Shown here: piece after piece, positions 1 through 7,225 of the stretch | How positions within the stretch are numbered: position 1 is the stretch's first letter | Layout of the letters: each line of letters begins with the position of its first letter | Source: Nitrospinota bacterium | GTDB lineage: Bacteria > Nitrospinota > Nitrospinia > UBA9942 > JAHJSF01 | Assembly: GCA_018830405.1 (NCBI GenBank) | Contig: JAHJSF010000036.1 | Coordinates: forward strand, 1 to 11,234 | DNA length: 11,234 bases | Direction: 5' to 3' | The notes under the pieces: generated by a model | Databases searched by the model: none | Seen by the model: only the letters and a program-made list of their open reading frames with translations | Told to the model about the DNA's origin: nothing | Made by a program: the position numbers and the translations under genes

Positions 1-13
1 AAACAACAAAGCA

Positions 14-46
14 GAGATTTCTCGTCGCAAGCTTCTCGAAATGACA
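14..46 (-). repeat. Dispersed intergenic repeat, copy 1
   Basis: Read on the minus strand this begins TGTCATTTCGAGAAGC and ends with ACGAGAAATCTC. It matches 3742-3775 (plus strand) over nearly its whole length, with one substitution and one single-base length difference. It belongs to a type of intergenic repeat that I recall from many bacterial genomes, built around a CATTCCGAG...GGAATCTC core. It lies upstream of the nfeD promoter and carries no reading frame of note. Its function is unknown. Confidence 0.7.
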
Positions 47-68
47 TCTGGTAAAAAAACTCAGCGGT

Positions 69-92
69 CTCAGCACCCTCGCCGTTTAATAA
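69..92 (+). repeat. Degenerate CTC-rich GGTTAATAA-type repeat, copy A
   Basis: This 24-nt segment (CTCAGCACCCTC, then ending TTTAATAA) aligns without gaps to 7169-7192 (17 of 24 identical) and to 8835-8858 (18 of 24 identical). The consensus resembles an iterated intergenic sequence family known from several bacterial phyla. All three copies lie between genes. The similarity is by eye and the copies are degenerate. Confidence 0.45.
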
Positions 93-101
93 TTGCCCTC
101 C

Positions 102-130
102 TTGACTCCCCCTGCGCTATAAGTTCTAAT
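102..130 (+). promoter_or_regulatory. Sigma70-type promoter of the nfeD-floA operon
   Basis: The -35 element TTGACT (102-107) and the -10 element TCTAAT (125-130) each match consensus at 5 of 6 positions and are separated by exactly 17 nt. Transcription would start near 137, giving a leader of about 38 nt before the first ATG at 175. No other promoter-like pair is obvious before the short nfeD or floA, so this may serve the whole four-gene operon. Confidence 0.6.
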
Positions 131-174
131 ATACAGACGAACCATCATAATCACTCTTACCGAGCCTTTACATT

Positions 175-1608
175 ATGAAAAAACTATTTTTAGCCCTGCT
201 TGTAACTTTACTCATCCCCGCAAATCTTATAGCCAAAGATAAGACCGCCGTTGTTATCCCCATTTCAGGCACTATCGACTTTGGTCTGGCCGCCTTTATC
301 GGCCGCTCGATTGAGGCTTCAAAACCGCTCAACCCCGATATCATCATCTTTGAGGTAGATACCTTCGGCGGGCGAGTCGATGCCGCTCTGGAGATTGTCG
401 ATAAGATATCGGCCATATCAGACACCAAAACGGTGGCCTTCGTCAATACCAAGGCCATCTCGGCCGGGGCCTTAATATCTATGGCCGCCAACGAAATCAT
501 AATGGTTGAGGGGAGCACCATAGGAGACTCAGCCCCGGTAATCTATGGGCAGGAGGGGCCTAAGATGATGGGGGAGAAATTCCAATCACCTCTCAGGGCC
601 AAGTTCCGTTCACTGGCCGAAAAGAACGGTTATCCGGTTAAACTGGCCGAGGCCATGGTCAGCTCCGATCAGGAGATTCTTGAAATAGAGACCAAAGAGG
701 GGAAGAGGATTATTACCAAAAAGGAGTTGGAGGTTTTATCCGATAAAGAGAAGGGGGCAATCATATCAAAAAGGATAATACTCGAGGAGGGGAAACTTCT
801 AACGATGCACGCCGTTGAGGCGGTTGACCTCGGCTTTTCGAGAAAAACGGTTAAAGACCTTAACGGCCTGTTGGCCGAATATGGAATGACTGAAAATAAT
901 GTAAAAGAGAGGTTTGAGCTTGTCTGGTCTGAGAAGCTGGTAATATTTATCGAAAAGATTGCCCCTTTCCTCCTGATGATAGGTCTGGCCGGACTATATA
1001 TTGAGATACGGACACCCGGGTTCGGTGTGCCGGGGATCATCGGTCTCGTCTGCCTTGGACTCGTCTTCGGGAGCAAGATGTTTGTCGGCCTGGCCAACTA
1101 TACAGAGGTACTAATCTTTGTAATCGGGGTGATACTCTTGGCCATAGAGGTCTTTGCCATCCCCGGTTTCGGGATAACAGGGGTAGGCGGGCTTATACTA
1201 ATATTCGTTTCCCTTGTCCTTTCCTTCCAAAACTTTGTCATCCCAACCGCCCCCTGGGAATTTGAAAGCCTCTACCACAACCTATTTGTCATAGGAACGG
1301 TATTCTCACTAAGTCTTCTATTCTTTCTAATAACCTTATTTACCAGCGGCAATATCTTGGCCAAGTCCCCCATCGCCCACAAGGGGAACGAAGGGAAGGC
1401 CGACGGTTTCTCCTCCTCCCAAAATTATGGGGCACTACTCAATAAAGAGGGGCTTCTCCTAACCGACCTTCACCCAACAGGCTATGCCGAGATAGGCGGG
1501 ACAAGGACAAATGTTGCCTCAAGGGGGGAATTTATAACCAAGGGGAAAAAGGTTAAGGTGGTCGATATCTCAGGAAACAAGATTATCGTGGAAGAGAGAA
1601 ATGCTTAA
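175..1608 (+). CDS. nfeD: Long NfeD protein: membrane-bound ClpP-class serine protease
   Basis: This 477-residue protein has the full architecture of long NfeD (NfeD1b/PH1510 type). It starts with a signal peptide (residues 1-20, MKKLFLALLVTLL then hydrophobic). A ClpP/crotonase-fold protease domain covers about 24-250 and includes FEVDTFGGRVDAA (59-71). Four or five membrane segments follow between about 255 and 390, then a C-terminal NfeD OB-fold domain (about 416-474, LHPTGYAEIGGTR). The probable nucleophile is Ser96 in KAISAGALIS, by position and context; the family uses a Ser-Lys dyad, and Lys143 in RAKFRSLAEKNG is the likely general base. Known PH1510-type enzymes cleave hydrophobic C-terminal regions of stomatin-like SPFH proteins, which fits FloA two genes downstream. 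The reading frame overlaps the next gene by 8 nt. No strong Shine-Dalgarno precedes the ATG, but the signal peptide fixes the start. The symbol is a family name. Confidence 0.92.
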   Translation: MKKLFLALLVTLLIPANLIAKDKTAVVIPISGTIDFGLAAFIGRSIEASKPLNPDIIIFEVDTFGGRVDAALEIVDKISAISDTKTVAFVNTKAISAGALISMAANEIIMVEGSTIGDSAPVIYGQEGPKMMGEKFQSPLRAKFRSLAEKNGYPVKLAEAMVSSDQEILEIETKEGKRIITKKELEVLSDKEKGAIISKRIILEEGKLLTMHAVEAVDLGFSRKTVKDLNGLLAEYGMTENNVKERFELVWSEKLVIFIEKIAPFLLMIGLAGLYIEIRTPGFGVPGIIGLVCLGLVFGSKMFVGLANYTEVLIFVIGVILLAIEVFAIPGFGITGVGGLILIFVSLVLSFQNFVIPTAPWEFESLYHNLFVIGTVFSLSLLFFLITLFTSGNILAKSPIAHKGNEGKADGFSSSQNYGALLNKEGLLLTDLHPTGYAEIGGTRTNVASRGEFITKGKKVKVVDISGNKIIVEERNA

Positions 1609-2071
1609 TTATATCTACACCATATTGGTTATACTGGGGGGCTTTATCCTCATAATCCTCGACATTATGATTATCCCCGGAGGACTTGTCGGCACACTTG
1701 GAGCTATATTAATAATCGCCACAATACACAACGGATATAAAATGCTGGGGGCCGGTTTCGCCCTGAATGTATCGATTATAACCACCATCATCGCCTTCAT
1801 CATCGCCTACACAACCATAAAGTTCAAACTGTGGAGAGTAGTCTCTCACCAGGAGAGTGCCTCCGGTTACACCCCTTTTGCGGGGGGGATGAAGGAGCTA
1901 ATTGACCAAGAGGGGGAAACCATTACCCCCCTACGCCCGGCGGGGATGGTAAAGATAGGGGAGAAGAGATACAACGCCATGTCAAACGGGGAGATGATAG
2001 AGGCCAAAAGTAAAGTAAAGGTTATTGGGGTATCAGGAGGCCAATTAGTGGTAAAATTGGGGAGTCAGTAA
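1601..2071 (+). CDS. Short NfeD membrane protein (OB-fold type)
   Basis: This 156-residue protein has three hydrophobic segments (about 5-25, 28-44 and 54-74). A soluble C-terminal NfeD OB-fold follows at about 98-153, with the family pattern GETITPLRPAGMVKIGEKR (105-123) and the VKVIGVSGGQLVVK strand pair near the end. It lacks the protease domain, so it is the short, non-catalytic NfeD class that usually sits beside a flotillin gene. The start overlaps the preceding nfeD stop by 8 nt and has a GAAGAGAG purine run just upstream, so translational coupling is likely. I infer a role in flotillin microdomains with FloA, 42 nt downstream. Its paralogy with the OB domain of the upstream gene is visible in the shared P-x-G-x-x-x-I-G-x-x-R pattern. 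Confidence 0.88.
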   Translation: MLNYIYTILVILGGFILIILDIMIIPGGLVGTLGAILIIATIHNGYKMLGAGFALNVSIITTIIAFIIAYTTIKFKLWRVVSHQESASGYTPFAGGMKELIDQEGETITPLRPAGMVKIGEKRYNAMSNGEMIEAKSKVKVIGVSGGQLVVKLGSQ

Positions 2072-2113
2072 CAGATATAATCAGCAGTTAATCTAACTAA
2101 CAAGGAGATTCAA

Positions 2114-3100
2114 ATGAGTTCATTTTTAATTGTAATAGTAATCTTTCTGGCCTTTGTTTTTCTTTACATCATTCCGGTCCGTCTCTGGATTGAATCTATT
2201 GCCGCCGGCGTTCCGGTCAACATCTTCTCCCTAATCTTCATGCGCTTCAGGGCGGTCAATCCATACGACATAGTCAGACCATACATAATGGCCATGAAGG
2301 CCGGGTTGGAGGATGTTACCGTCCCCATGCTTGAATCTCACTACATGTCTATCGGCACAAGAAACCCTGATGTCGGCAACCGTATGCACAGACTGGTAAC
2401 CGCCCTTATCTCGGCCGACAAGGCCAACCTAAAACTAACCTGTAAACAGGCGATGGCTATAGACCTGGCAGGGAGAGACCTGCTCGGTGCCGTCCATACC
2501 AGCGTTAAACCGAAGATTATAGAGACCCCCAAGATCGCCGCCATAGCCAAGGACGGAATACAGGTGATGGCCATAGCGAGGGTAACAGTCCGCACCAATA
2601 TAGAACAGTTGGTTGGTGGTGCAGGGGAAGAGACCATCATCGCCCGTGTTGGAGAAGGCATAGTAAGCACCATAGGCTCAGCCACCTCCCACAAGGATGT
2701 TCTGGAGAACCCGGATAAGATAAGTAAAACCGTTCTCGACAAAGGTTTGGATGCCGGGACTGCCTTCGAAATACTATCGATAGATATCGCCGATGTAGAT
2801 ATCGGGAAAAATATCGGGGCAATGCTCCAGACCGACCAGGCCGAGGCGGATAAAAAGATCGCCCAAGCCAAGGCTGAGGAACGGCGAGCCATGGCCTTTG
2901 CCCATGAGCAGGAGATGAAGGCCAAGGTTGTCGAAGCCGAGGCAGAGATACCAATGGCTATCGCCCAGGCCTTTAGAGAGGGAAATCTGGGGATAATGGA
3001 CTACTACAACCTGAGGAATATCCAGGCCGATACAAATATGAGAAAGACCATCGCCGGAACGGATAGCGAAAATCCTGATACAAAGAAAACCAAAAAATAA
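2114..3100 (+). CDS. floA: Flotillin-like protein FloA (SPFH/PHB domain)
   Basis: This 328-residue protein is a clear FloA (YqfA/UPF0365) family member. An N-terminal membrane hairpin (about 3-22) precedes the amphipathic [14 protein letters not shown]. The SPFH/PHB domain contains the highly conserved blocks [10 protein letters not shown] (115-124), [18 protein letters not shown] (167-184), and [19 protein letters not shown] (215-233). A C-terminal Ala/Glu-rich helical region follows ([20 protein letters not shown], 241-260). FloA oligomerises into membrane rafts that organise signalling and secretion proteins. Its length is close to the family norm of about 330. Two indels stand out from memory of the family: extra residues near 79-92 ([14 protein letters not shown]) and a shorter repeat before VVEAEAEIP (about 272). 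A good AAGGAG site lies just upstream of the ATG. The stop overlaps the next start by 1 nt. Confidence 0.95.
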   Translation: MSSFLIVIVIFLAFVFLYIIPVRLWIESIAAGVPVNIFSLIFMRFRAVNPYDIVRPYIMAMKAGLEDVTVPMLESHYMSIGTRNPDVGNRMHRLVTALISADKANLKLTCKQAMAIDLAGRDLLGAVHTSVKPKIIETPKIAAIAKDGIQVMAIARVTVRTNIEQLVGGAGEETIIARVGEGIVSTIGSATSHKDVLENPDKISKTVLDKGLDAGTAFEILSIDIADVDIGKNIGAMLQTDQAEADKKIAQAKAEERRAMAFAHEQEMKAKVVEAEAEIPMAIAQAFREGNLGIMDYYNLRNIQADTNMRKTIAGTDSENPDTKKTKK

Positions 3101-3579
3101 TGGGCAATATCGCTGAAGTATTAATCATCATCTTTATCATCGGGATCAATCTCTTTTTGGGGGCAAAGAAGAAAATAAAAAGGGGGAATAAGGCCGAGGA
3201 TGAAGAGGTCGGCAGCCAAGCCTCAAGGATGGCGGCGTTGCGGGAAAGAGTTAGAGCCATCAGAGGCGACGCCTATTGGCAGCAGTTTCGTGAGAGGATA
3301 GTCCCCCCTGAACCTCCGATGTATGAAGATGAGGAAGAGTATGAGGTGGTTCCTGGTGTAGACATAGATGCAGAGGAAGAACCGGATATATACCCCCCTA
3401 TTGCAGAAACGGCCGAAGAGCTTGTTGCCGAAGATAAAATAGAGAAAATAGAAGAAGCAGAGGAACCGGTTAACTACATATTCAACCTTGGCCAAACCGA
3501 GCTGCAGAGGGGAATTGTATTGGCCGAAATACTCTCCCCCTGTCTGGCCAAACGAAAGAGTGGTATCAGGCGGATTTAA
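3100..3579 (+). CDS. Single-pass acidic membrane protein, fourth gene of the floA operon (unknown function)
   Basis: I do not recognise a named family. This 159-residue protein has one N-terminal membrane segment (about 4-21) followed by a basic stop-transfer patch (KKKIKRGNK, 23-31), so the rest is probably cytoplasmic. An Arg-rich helix (41-67) leads into a long, probably disordered Glu/Asp/Pro-rich linker (68-125). The protein ends with a short amphipathic segment, TELQRGIVLAEILSPCLA (133-150). From memory, small proteins encoded next to NfeD/FloA in deltaproteobacteria end with a similar LQ..I..SEILGPP motif, which supports a real gene. It starts inside the floA stop (TAATG), so it is translationally coupled. 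An adaptor that carries the C-terminal motif on a flexible tether beside flotillin assemblies is plausible but is inference. Confidence 0.75.
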   Translation: MGNIAEVLIIIFIIGINLFLGAKKKIKRGNKAEDEEVGSQASRMAALRERVRAIRGDAYWQQFRERIVPPEPPMYEDEEEYEVVPGVDIDAEEEPDIYPPIAETAEELVAEDKIEKIEEAEEPVNYIFNLGQTELQRGIVLAEILSPCLAKRKSGIRRI

Positions 3580-3601
3580 CAACTTATAAAATCCCTCCTA
3601 A

Positions 3602-3622
3602 CCTCCCTTTGCCAAAGGGAGG
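3602..3622. repeat. Palindromic CCTCCCTTT/AAAGGGAGG repeat
   Basis: A perfect 9-bp inverted repeat (CCTCCCTTT at 3602-3610, AAAGGGAGG at 3614-3622) has a GCC loop. Outer, less perfect arms (ATCCCTC before, GGGATT after) extend it. No T-run follows on either strand, so it is not a standard intrinsic terminator. It could still stabilise the 3' end of the floA operon mRNA, which ends 22 nt upstream. Similar CCCCCTTT/AAAGGGGG palindromes follow at 3652-3671 (imperfect) and 3675-3710. Confidence 0.7.
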
Positions 3623-3674
3623 GATTAGAAAAAAGGATGACCTCTCTTCCCCACTTTAGTAAAGGGGGGAACAA

Positions 3675-3710
3675 CCCCCTTATTCCCCCTTAACAAAGGG
3701 GGATAGGGGG
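3675..3710. repeat. Long GC-rich inverted repeat, CCCCCTTATTCCCCCTT type
   Basis: The left arm (3675-3691) and right arm (3696-3710, AAGGGGGATAGGGGG) pair almost completely around an AACA loop, with two unpaired bases in the left arm. Its composition matches the palindrome at 3602-3622, so the two probably belong to one repeat family that has accumulated in this spacer. There is no coding potential. Confidence 0.7.
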
Positions 3711-3741
3711 ATTTGACAAACAGTATCCTGATGCTTAAAAG

Positions 3742-3822
3742 TGTCATTTCGAGGAGCTTGGCGACGAGAAATCTCTCGACAAAATAAACATCAGGAGATT
3801 CCTCGCTCCGCTCGGAATGACA
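3742..3822. repeat. Dispersed intergenic repeat pair in inverted orientation (copy 2)
   Basis: The left part (3742-3775, starting TGTCATTTCGAGGAGC) is the same repeat as 14-46. The right part (3795-3822, ending CTCGGAATGACA) is a related element in opposite orientation. Together they form an imperfect inverted repeat with a 19-nt spacer, able to fold as a large hairpin. With 3602-3710, this element accounts for most of the 326-nt spacer between the floA operon and the transporter gene. I see no gene in that spacer. Confidence 0.75.
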
Positions 3823-3905
3823 GAGGCGAAGGGACAAGAGGGGATTTGAAATATTTAACTTAGTAATCTTGAGAATCAAAATAATATTGAGGAAAGGTTT
3901 TAAAT

Positions 3906-5399
3906 ATGGGAGAGCGTGAACATTGGAAAAACAGATCTACCTTCATAATGGCCGCTGTCGGTTCGGCCATCGGGCTCGGTAACCTTTGGCGATTTCCCTA
4001 CATAGCGGCCCAAAACGGTGGCGGAGCCTTCCTCATCCCCTACTTCACCGCCTTGGTAACAGCTGGAATTCCTATTATGATCATCGAATACGGCCTTGGT
4101 ATACGCTCCCAGTCGTCGGCCAATGTTGCCTTTGGTGATATAAACCCCAAACTCCGCTACATCGGCTGGATGGCTATAATGGGGGCATTTGTAATAAATA
4201 TCTACTACTGCGCCGTTATGGGCTGGGCCTTAAAATATCTCTTCGACATAGGTTCAATCTCCCAATGGGGGAGCAGCATAGCCGCCAGTAAGACACACTT
4301 CTTTGTCGACACACTTGGGGTATCGGACCATCCATTTCACTTTGGGGGGATACAATGGCCCCTATTCGCCGGACTTTTGGTAACATGGCTAACTATCTGG
4401 CAGATAGTTAAAGGGGGGTTGGGAAGGGTCGGCAAAGTCCTTCTCTATTCCGTGCCACTTCCGGTAATATTGGTAATAATACTCGTAGTCAGGGGTCTGA
4501 CCCTTCCGGGGGCCGCCGAAGGCCTTAACTATTATCTATCCCCCGATTGGGCACGTCTTTTAGACGGACAGGTTTGGCTGGCCGCCTATGGACAAATCTT
4601 CTTCTCACTCTCGGTTGGTTTCGGTACGATGATAGCCTATTCATCTTTCATGCCGCGTGATACAGAGATACCAAATTCGGCCGCCATAACCTCCTTCGCC
4701 AACTGTGCCTTCTCATTTCTGGCCGGGTTTGCCGTATTTAGCGTCCTCGGATATTTCGCCGTAGCCAGCAACCTCCCTGTAGGAGAAGTAGCCGGGAGCG
4801 GCCCGGGGTTGGCCTTTGTTGTCTATCCAACCGCCCTGGCCACATTGCCTGTCTGGGTAAAAGGCTTCGCGGCCCTCTTCTTCATCACCCTACTTTCTCT
4901 CGGCATAGATTCCGCCTTCTCACTGCTGGAAACGGTGGCCACAGCCCTGAGTGATAAATTCAATATGTCACGTCATAAATCAACAACAATCGTGGCTTTG
5001 GTAAGTTTTTCCCTAGGTATCCCCTTTGTTACACAAGCAGGAATACTTTGGCTCGACATAGTCGACCATTTCATCCTCTCCTACCTGATAACCTTCGTGG
5101 GGATAGCCGAATGTATAATAGTGGCCTACTTCCTGGGAGTGAAGAACTTTACAGACGAGGTAAACAAAACCGCCGAGATAAAACTCGGAAAGATATTCGG
5201 GATAATGATATCGGTAGTCACCCCTGCCATGCTGATAGTCAGCTTTGTAACATCACTTGTACAGGAATTCAAAACCCCCTATGAAGGCTATCCAATCTCT
5301 GCCCTTATACTCATTGGCGGGGGAAGCCTACTTATAGTCATACTCGGAGCGGCTATCCTCGGCAGGGCAAATACAAACAATGGTAGCGAAAGGAGATAG
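3906..5399 (+). CDS. Sodium-dependent amino acid transporter, NSS/SNF family (MetP-like)
   Basis: This 497-residue, roughly 12-segment inner-membrane protein belongs to the neurotransmitter:sodium symporter (LeuT-fold) family. TM1 carries the signature GSAIGLGNLWRFPYIAAQN (19-37), whose unwound centre binds substrate and Na+. TM6 carries GQIFFSLSVGFGTMIAYSSF (229-248), very like LeuT. TM8 has SLGIDSAFSLLE (331-342), part of the sodium site. The small subunit gene directly downstream suggests the MetPS type, which imports methionine and alanine with Na+ in Corynebacterium; substrate assignment here is inference. A GAGGAAAGG ribosome site (3889-3897) lies 8 nt before the ATG, and the N-terminus GEREHWKNR is typical of the family. 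The stop lies 2 nt before the next start, so the two are co-translated. Confidence 0.93.
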   Translation: MGEREHWKNRSTFIMAAVGSAIGLGNLWRFPYIAAQNGGGAFLIPYFTALVTAGIPIMIIEYGLGIRSQSSANVAFGDINPKLRYIGWMAIMGAFVINIYYCAVMGWALKYLFDIGSISQWGSSIAASKTHFFVDTLGVSDHPFHFGGIQWPLFAGLLVTWLTIWQIVKGGLGRVGKVLLYSVPLPVILVIILVVRGLTLPGAAEGLNYYLSPDWARLLDGQVWLAAYGQIFFSLSVGFGTMIAYSSFMPRDTEIPNSAAITSFANCAFSFLAGFAVFSVLGYFAVASNLPVGEVAGSGPGLAFVVYPTALATLPVWVKGFAALFFITLLSLGIDSAFSLLETVATALSDKFNMSRHKSTTIVALVSFSLGIPFVTQAGILWLDIVDHFILSYLITFVGIAECIIVAYFLGVKNFTDEVNKTAEIKLGKIFGIMISVVTPAMLIVSFVTSLVQEFKTPYEGYPISALILIGGGSLLIVILGAAILGRANTNNGSERR

Positions 5400-5401
5400 A
5401 A

Positions 5402-5530
5402 ATGAAAGCAAGCGCCATAGTCATGATGCTGGTCGGAATATTCCTCCTTTACGGCGGACTGGCCTACTGTATCGGCATCGCTTGGTATCATGGGCAGAAT
5501 AAAAATAATCAAAATGACAATAGTATCTAA
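5402..5530 (+). CDS. metS: Small membrane subunit of methionine/alanine importer (MetS-like), 42 aa
   Basis: This is a short gene that is easily missed. The peptide begins MKASAIVMMLVGIFLLYGG, continues through a single membrane helix (about 5-27, ending GIAWY), and finishes with a polar Asn-rich tail (31-42). That fits the MetS/MaAIMP small-subunit family, whose members are about 40-60 residues and lie directly after NSS transporters. In Corynebacterium glutamicum, MetS is needed for MetP activity. A GGAG site sits inside the end of the transporter gene, 2 nt after whose stop this gene starts. The identification rests on position, size and the single-helix pattern, since such peptides carry few invariant residues. 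Confidence 0.8.
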   Translation: MKASAIVMMLVGIFLLYGGLAYCIGIAWYHGQNKNNQNDNSI

Positions 5531-5545
5531 AGGCATAAGACATAA

Positions 5546-6400
5546 ATGATAGAAACAAGAAACGTTTTCTTATTGGGAGACTGTGAGGAGGAATTAAAAA
5601 ACATTCCTGATAACTCCGTAGATTTGATTTTCACCTCCCCTCCTTACGCCGACCAACGGGTAAAAACATACGGCGGGATTCATCCCGACAGTTATGTTGA
5701 GTGGTTTTTGCCTAAAGCAGAAGAGATGCTTAGGGTACTAAAACCTACGGGGACATTCGTATTAAATATAAAAGAAAAAGTAGCGGATGGTGAACGGAGC
5801 ACTTACGTAATAGAACTTATCCTAGCCATGAAAAAACAAGGTTGGTTGTGGACAGAGGAGTTCATCTGGCATAAAAGAAATTGTTACCCCGGTAAGTGGC
5901 CCAACCGATTCAGAGATGCCTGGGAAAGGCTTCTTCAATTTAACAAGGACAAAAAGTTTTCTATGTACCAAGAAGAGGTAATGGTTCCAATGGGGGATTG
6001 GGCTAAAACTAGATTAAATAATCTAAGCGAAACAGACAAAATAAGGGATGAATCTAAAGTAGGCAGTGGTTTTGGCAAAAACATTGCGAACTGGCTAAGT
6101 AGAGATAAGGCATTCCCTACGAATGTTTTACATCTGGCGACAGAATGTAATAACAAAAACCATAGTGCGGCCTTTCCTGAAGGATTGCCTGAGTGGTTCA
6201 TTAAACTTTTCACAAAAGAAGGAGATACTGTCCTTGATCCATTCATGGGTTCCGGAACTACCAATATGGTTGCCAACCGTATGAGACGGAACTCAATTGG
6301 AATTGAAATTTTGCCGGAATATTATGAAATGGTTAAATATAAACTCTCTCCGGTTGAGCTATATTTATGTGAAGAAGGAGGAAAATATGAGAAAGCTTAA
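5546..6400 (+). CDS. Type II DNA methyltransferase, beta-class N4-cytosine/N6-adenine
   Basis: This 284-residue amino-methyltransferase transfers a methyl group from S-adenosylmethionine to an exocyclic amino group in DNA. The catalytic motif IV, TSPPYADQR, comes first (30-38). The AdoMet-binding motif I, VLDPFMGSGTTN, comes near the C-terminus (229-240), preceded by a motif X-like stretch (210-227, FPEGLPEWFIKLFTKEGD). This order defines the beta class. SPPY rather than DPPY favours N4-cytosine, although this does not settle the base. The gene starts 15 nt after the metS-like stop with only a weak AAAGG upstream. It overlaps the endonuclease gene by 14 nt, as expected for a cognate restriction-modification pair. 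It is more AT-rich than the upstream operons, with many AAA, ATA and TTA codons, which suggests horizontal acquisition. Confidence 0.92.
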   Translation: MIETRNVFLLGDCEEELKNIPDNSVDLIFTSPPYADQRVKTYGGIHPDSYVEWFLPKAEEMLRVLKPTGTFVLNIKEKVADGERSTYVIELILAMKKQGWLWTEEFIWHKRNCYPGKWPNRFRDAWERLLQFNKDKKFSMYQEEVMVPMGDWAKTRLNNLSETDKIRDESKVGSGFGKNIANWLSRDKAFPTNVLHLATECNNKNHSAAFPEGLPEWFIKLFTKEGDTVLDPFMGSGTTNMVANRMRRNSIGIEILPEYYEMVKYKLSPVELYLCEEGGKYEKA

Positions 6401-7130
6401 CATGAGCGACGTCACAAGATATGTCGAGAAAAATATTGGTACTTTTCATCAGCAAAAAATTGCAAGCCTTGGGTCTTTAAAACTTTCTAACGTCCTAAAA
6501 AGGAAAAATCCGTATTTGTTCAAGGCTAAAAATGTCCTAACCGCCGAAGAGATTGTAAGGGGTTTGGTCGATGCTCATATCTCTTCTAACGAAGAAACTA
6601 TCTTTGGGGACTGGTTGGAAGGATTAGCAATATTCATTAATGATAAGGTTTACAGTGGCCGAAAATCAGGAATAAAAGGAATTGATATAGAATTTGATGA
6701 TAATGGCAACAGATATATAGTAAATATAAAGTCAGGGCCAAATTGGGGAAATAGTAGTCAGATTACTCAAATGCGAAATGATTTTAAGACTGCAAAAAAG
6801 ACGTTGAGAACAAGCAATTCTAATCTACATATTATTAGTGTGAATGGTTGTTGTTATGGACAGGACAATAACCCAGACAAAGGTGATTATTTTAAGTATT
6901 GTGGCCAAAAATTCTGGGAGTTTATTTCAGGCAATGCCAACTTATACACAGAACTCATTGAGCCTTTAGGACATAAGGCAAAAGACAGAAATGAGGAGTT
7001 TCTTCAATCCTATTCGCAAGTAATAAATAAGTTTACTTTGGCCTTTGGAGCAGAATTTTGCACAAGCAAGGGTGCCATTGATTGGGAAAAACTTGTCAAG
7101 TTCAACTCCTCATACCAAGTAAAAAGTTAA
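6387..7130 (+). CDS. Type II restriction endonuclease, PmeII-like
   Basis: This 247-residue protein is the probable cognate endonuclease of the upstream methyltransferase. A PD-(D/E)XK-like core is visible: an upstream helix Glu (EETIFGDWLEGLA, 69-81), Asp100 in GIDIEF, and Lys115 in YIVNIKSGPNWGNSSQ (110-125). The usual acidic residue two before the Lys is Asn113, so the metal site would be a variant. I recall the block IKSGPNWGNSSQ from proteins annotated as PmeII-family type II restriction endonucleases, but this is memory, not a search. A longer frame opens at 6297, but the start at 6387 has a strong AAGGAGG (6375-6381) 5 nt away and gives the conserved N-terminus. Its codons are AT-rich like the methylase. 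The recognition site cannot be read from the sequence. Confidence 0.8.
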   Translation: MRKLNMSDVTRYVEKNIGTFHQQKIASLGSLKLSNVLKRKNPYLFKAKNVLTAEEIVRGLVDAHISSNEETIFGDWLEGLAIFINDKVYSGRKSGIKGIDIEFDDNGNRYIVNIKSGPNWGNSSQITQMRNDFKTAKKTLRTSNSNLHIISVNGCCYGQDNNPDKGDYFKYCGQKFWEFISGNANLYTELIEPLGHKAKDRNEEFLQSYSQVINKFTLAFGAEFCTSKGAIDWEKLVKFNSSYQVKS

Positions 7131-7168
7131 GAGGGTAAAAAAAAGATAGTAAATAATTAACTGCCCAC

Positions 7169-7192
7169 CTCTGTACCCTCGGCGGTTAGTCT
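7169..7192 (+). repeat. Degenerate CTC-rich repeat, copy B
   Basis: CTCTGTACCCTCGGCGGTTA followed by GTCT aligns with the copies at 69-92 and 8835-8858. It lies in the short spacer between the convergent endonuclease and antitoxin-like genes. Its TACCCTC (7174-7180) also complements GAGGGTA at 7131-7137 just after the endonuclease stop. Confidence 0.4.
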
Positions 7193-7199
7193 TGGACTT

Positions 7200-7216
7200 C
7201 CCTGCTCCTTGCAGGG
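7200..7216. other. Hairpin between convergent genes
   Basis: CCCTGC (7200-7205) and GCAGGG (7211-7216) form a 6-bp stem with a 5-nt loop, between the endonuclease and antitoxin-like genes, 9 nt beyond the antitoxin stop. Neither side has a T-run, so it is a weak terminator candidate at best. It may simply be part of the spacer repeat. Confidence 0.35.
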
Positions 7217-7225
7217 GTATCCCCC

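Noticed and set aside
2341-2925. 194-residue open frame on the minus strand
   Set aside because: It lies wholly antisense to floA, whose protein matches its family end to end. The frame is Ser/Ala/Ile-rich as expected for a shadow of that gene.
3602-3710. Intrinsic terminators for the floA operon
   Set aside because: The palindromes are strong but no T-run follows on either strand, and they recur as a composition family, so I call them repeats.
6297-6386. Upstream extension of the endonuclease gene
   Set aside because: The added 30 residues overlap the methylase in another frame and lack a ribosome site, while the start at 6387 has AAGGAGG at the right distance.
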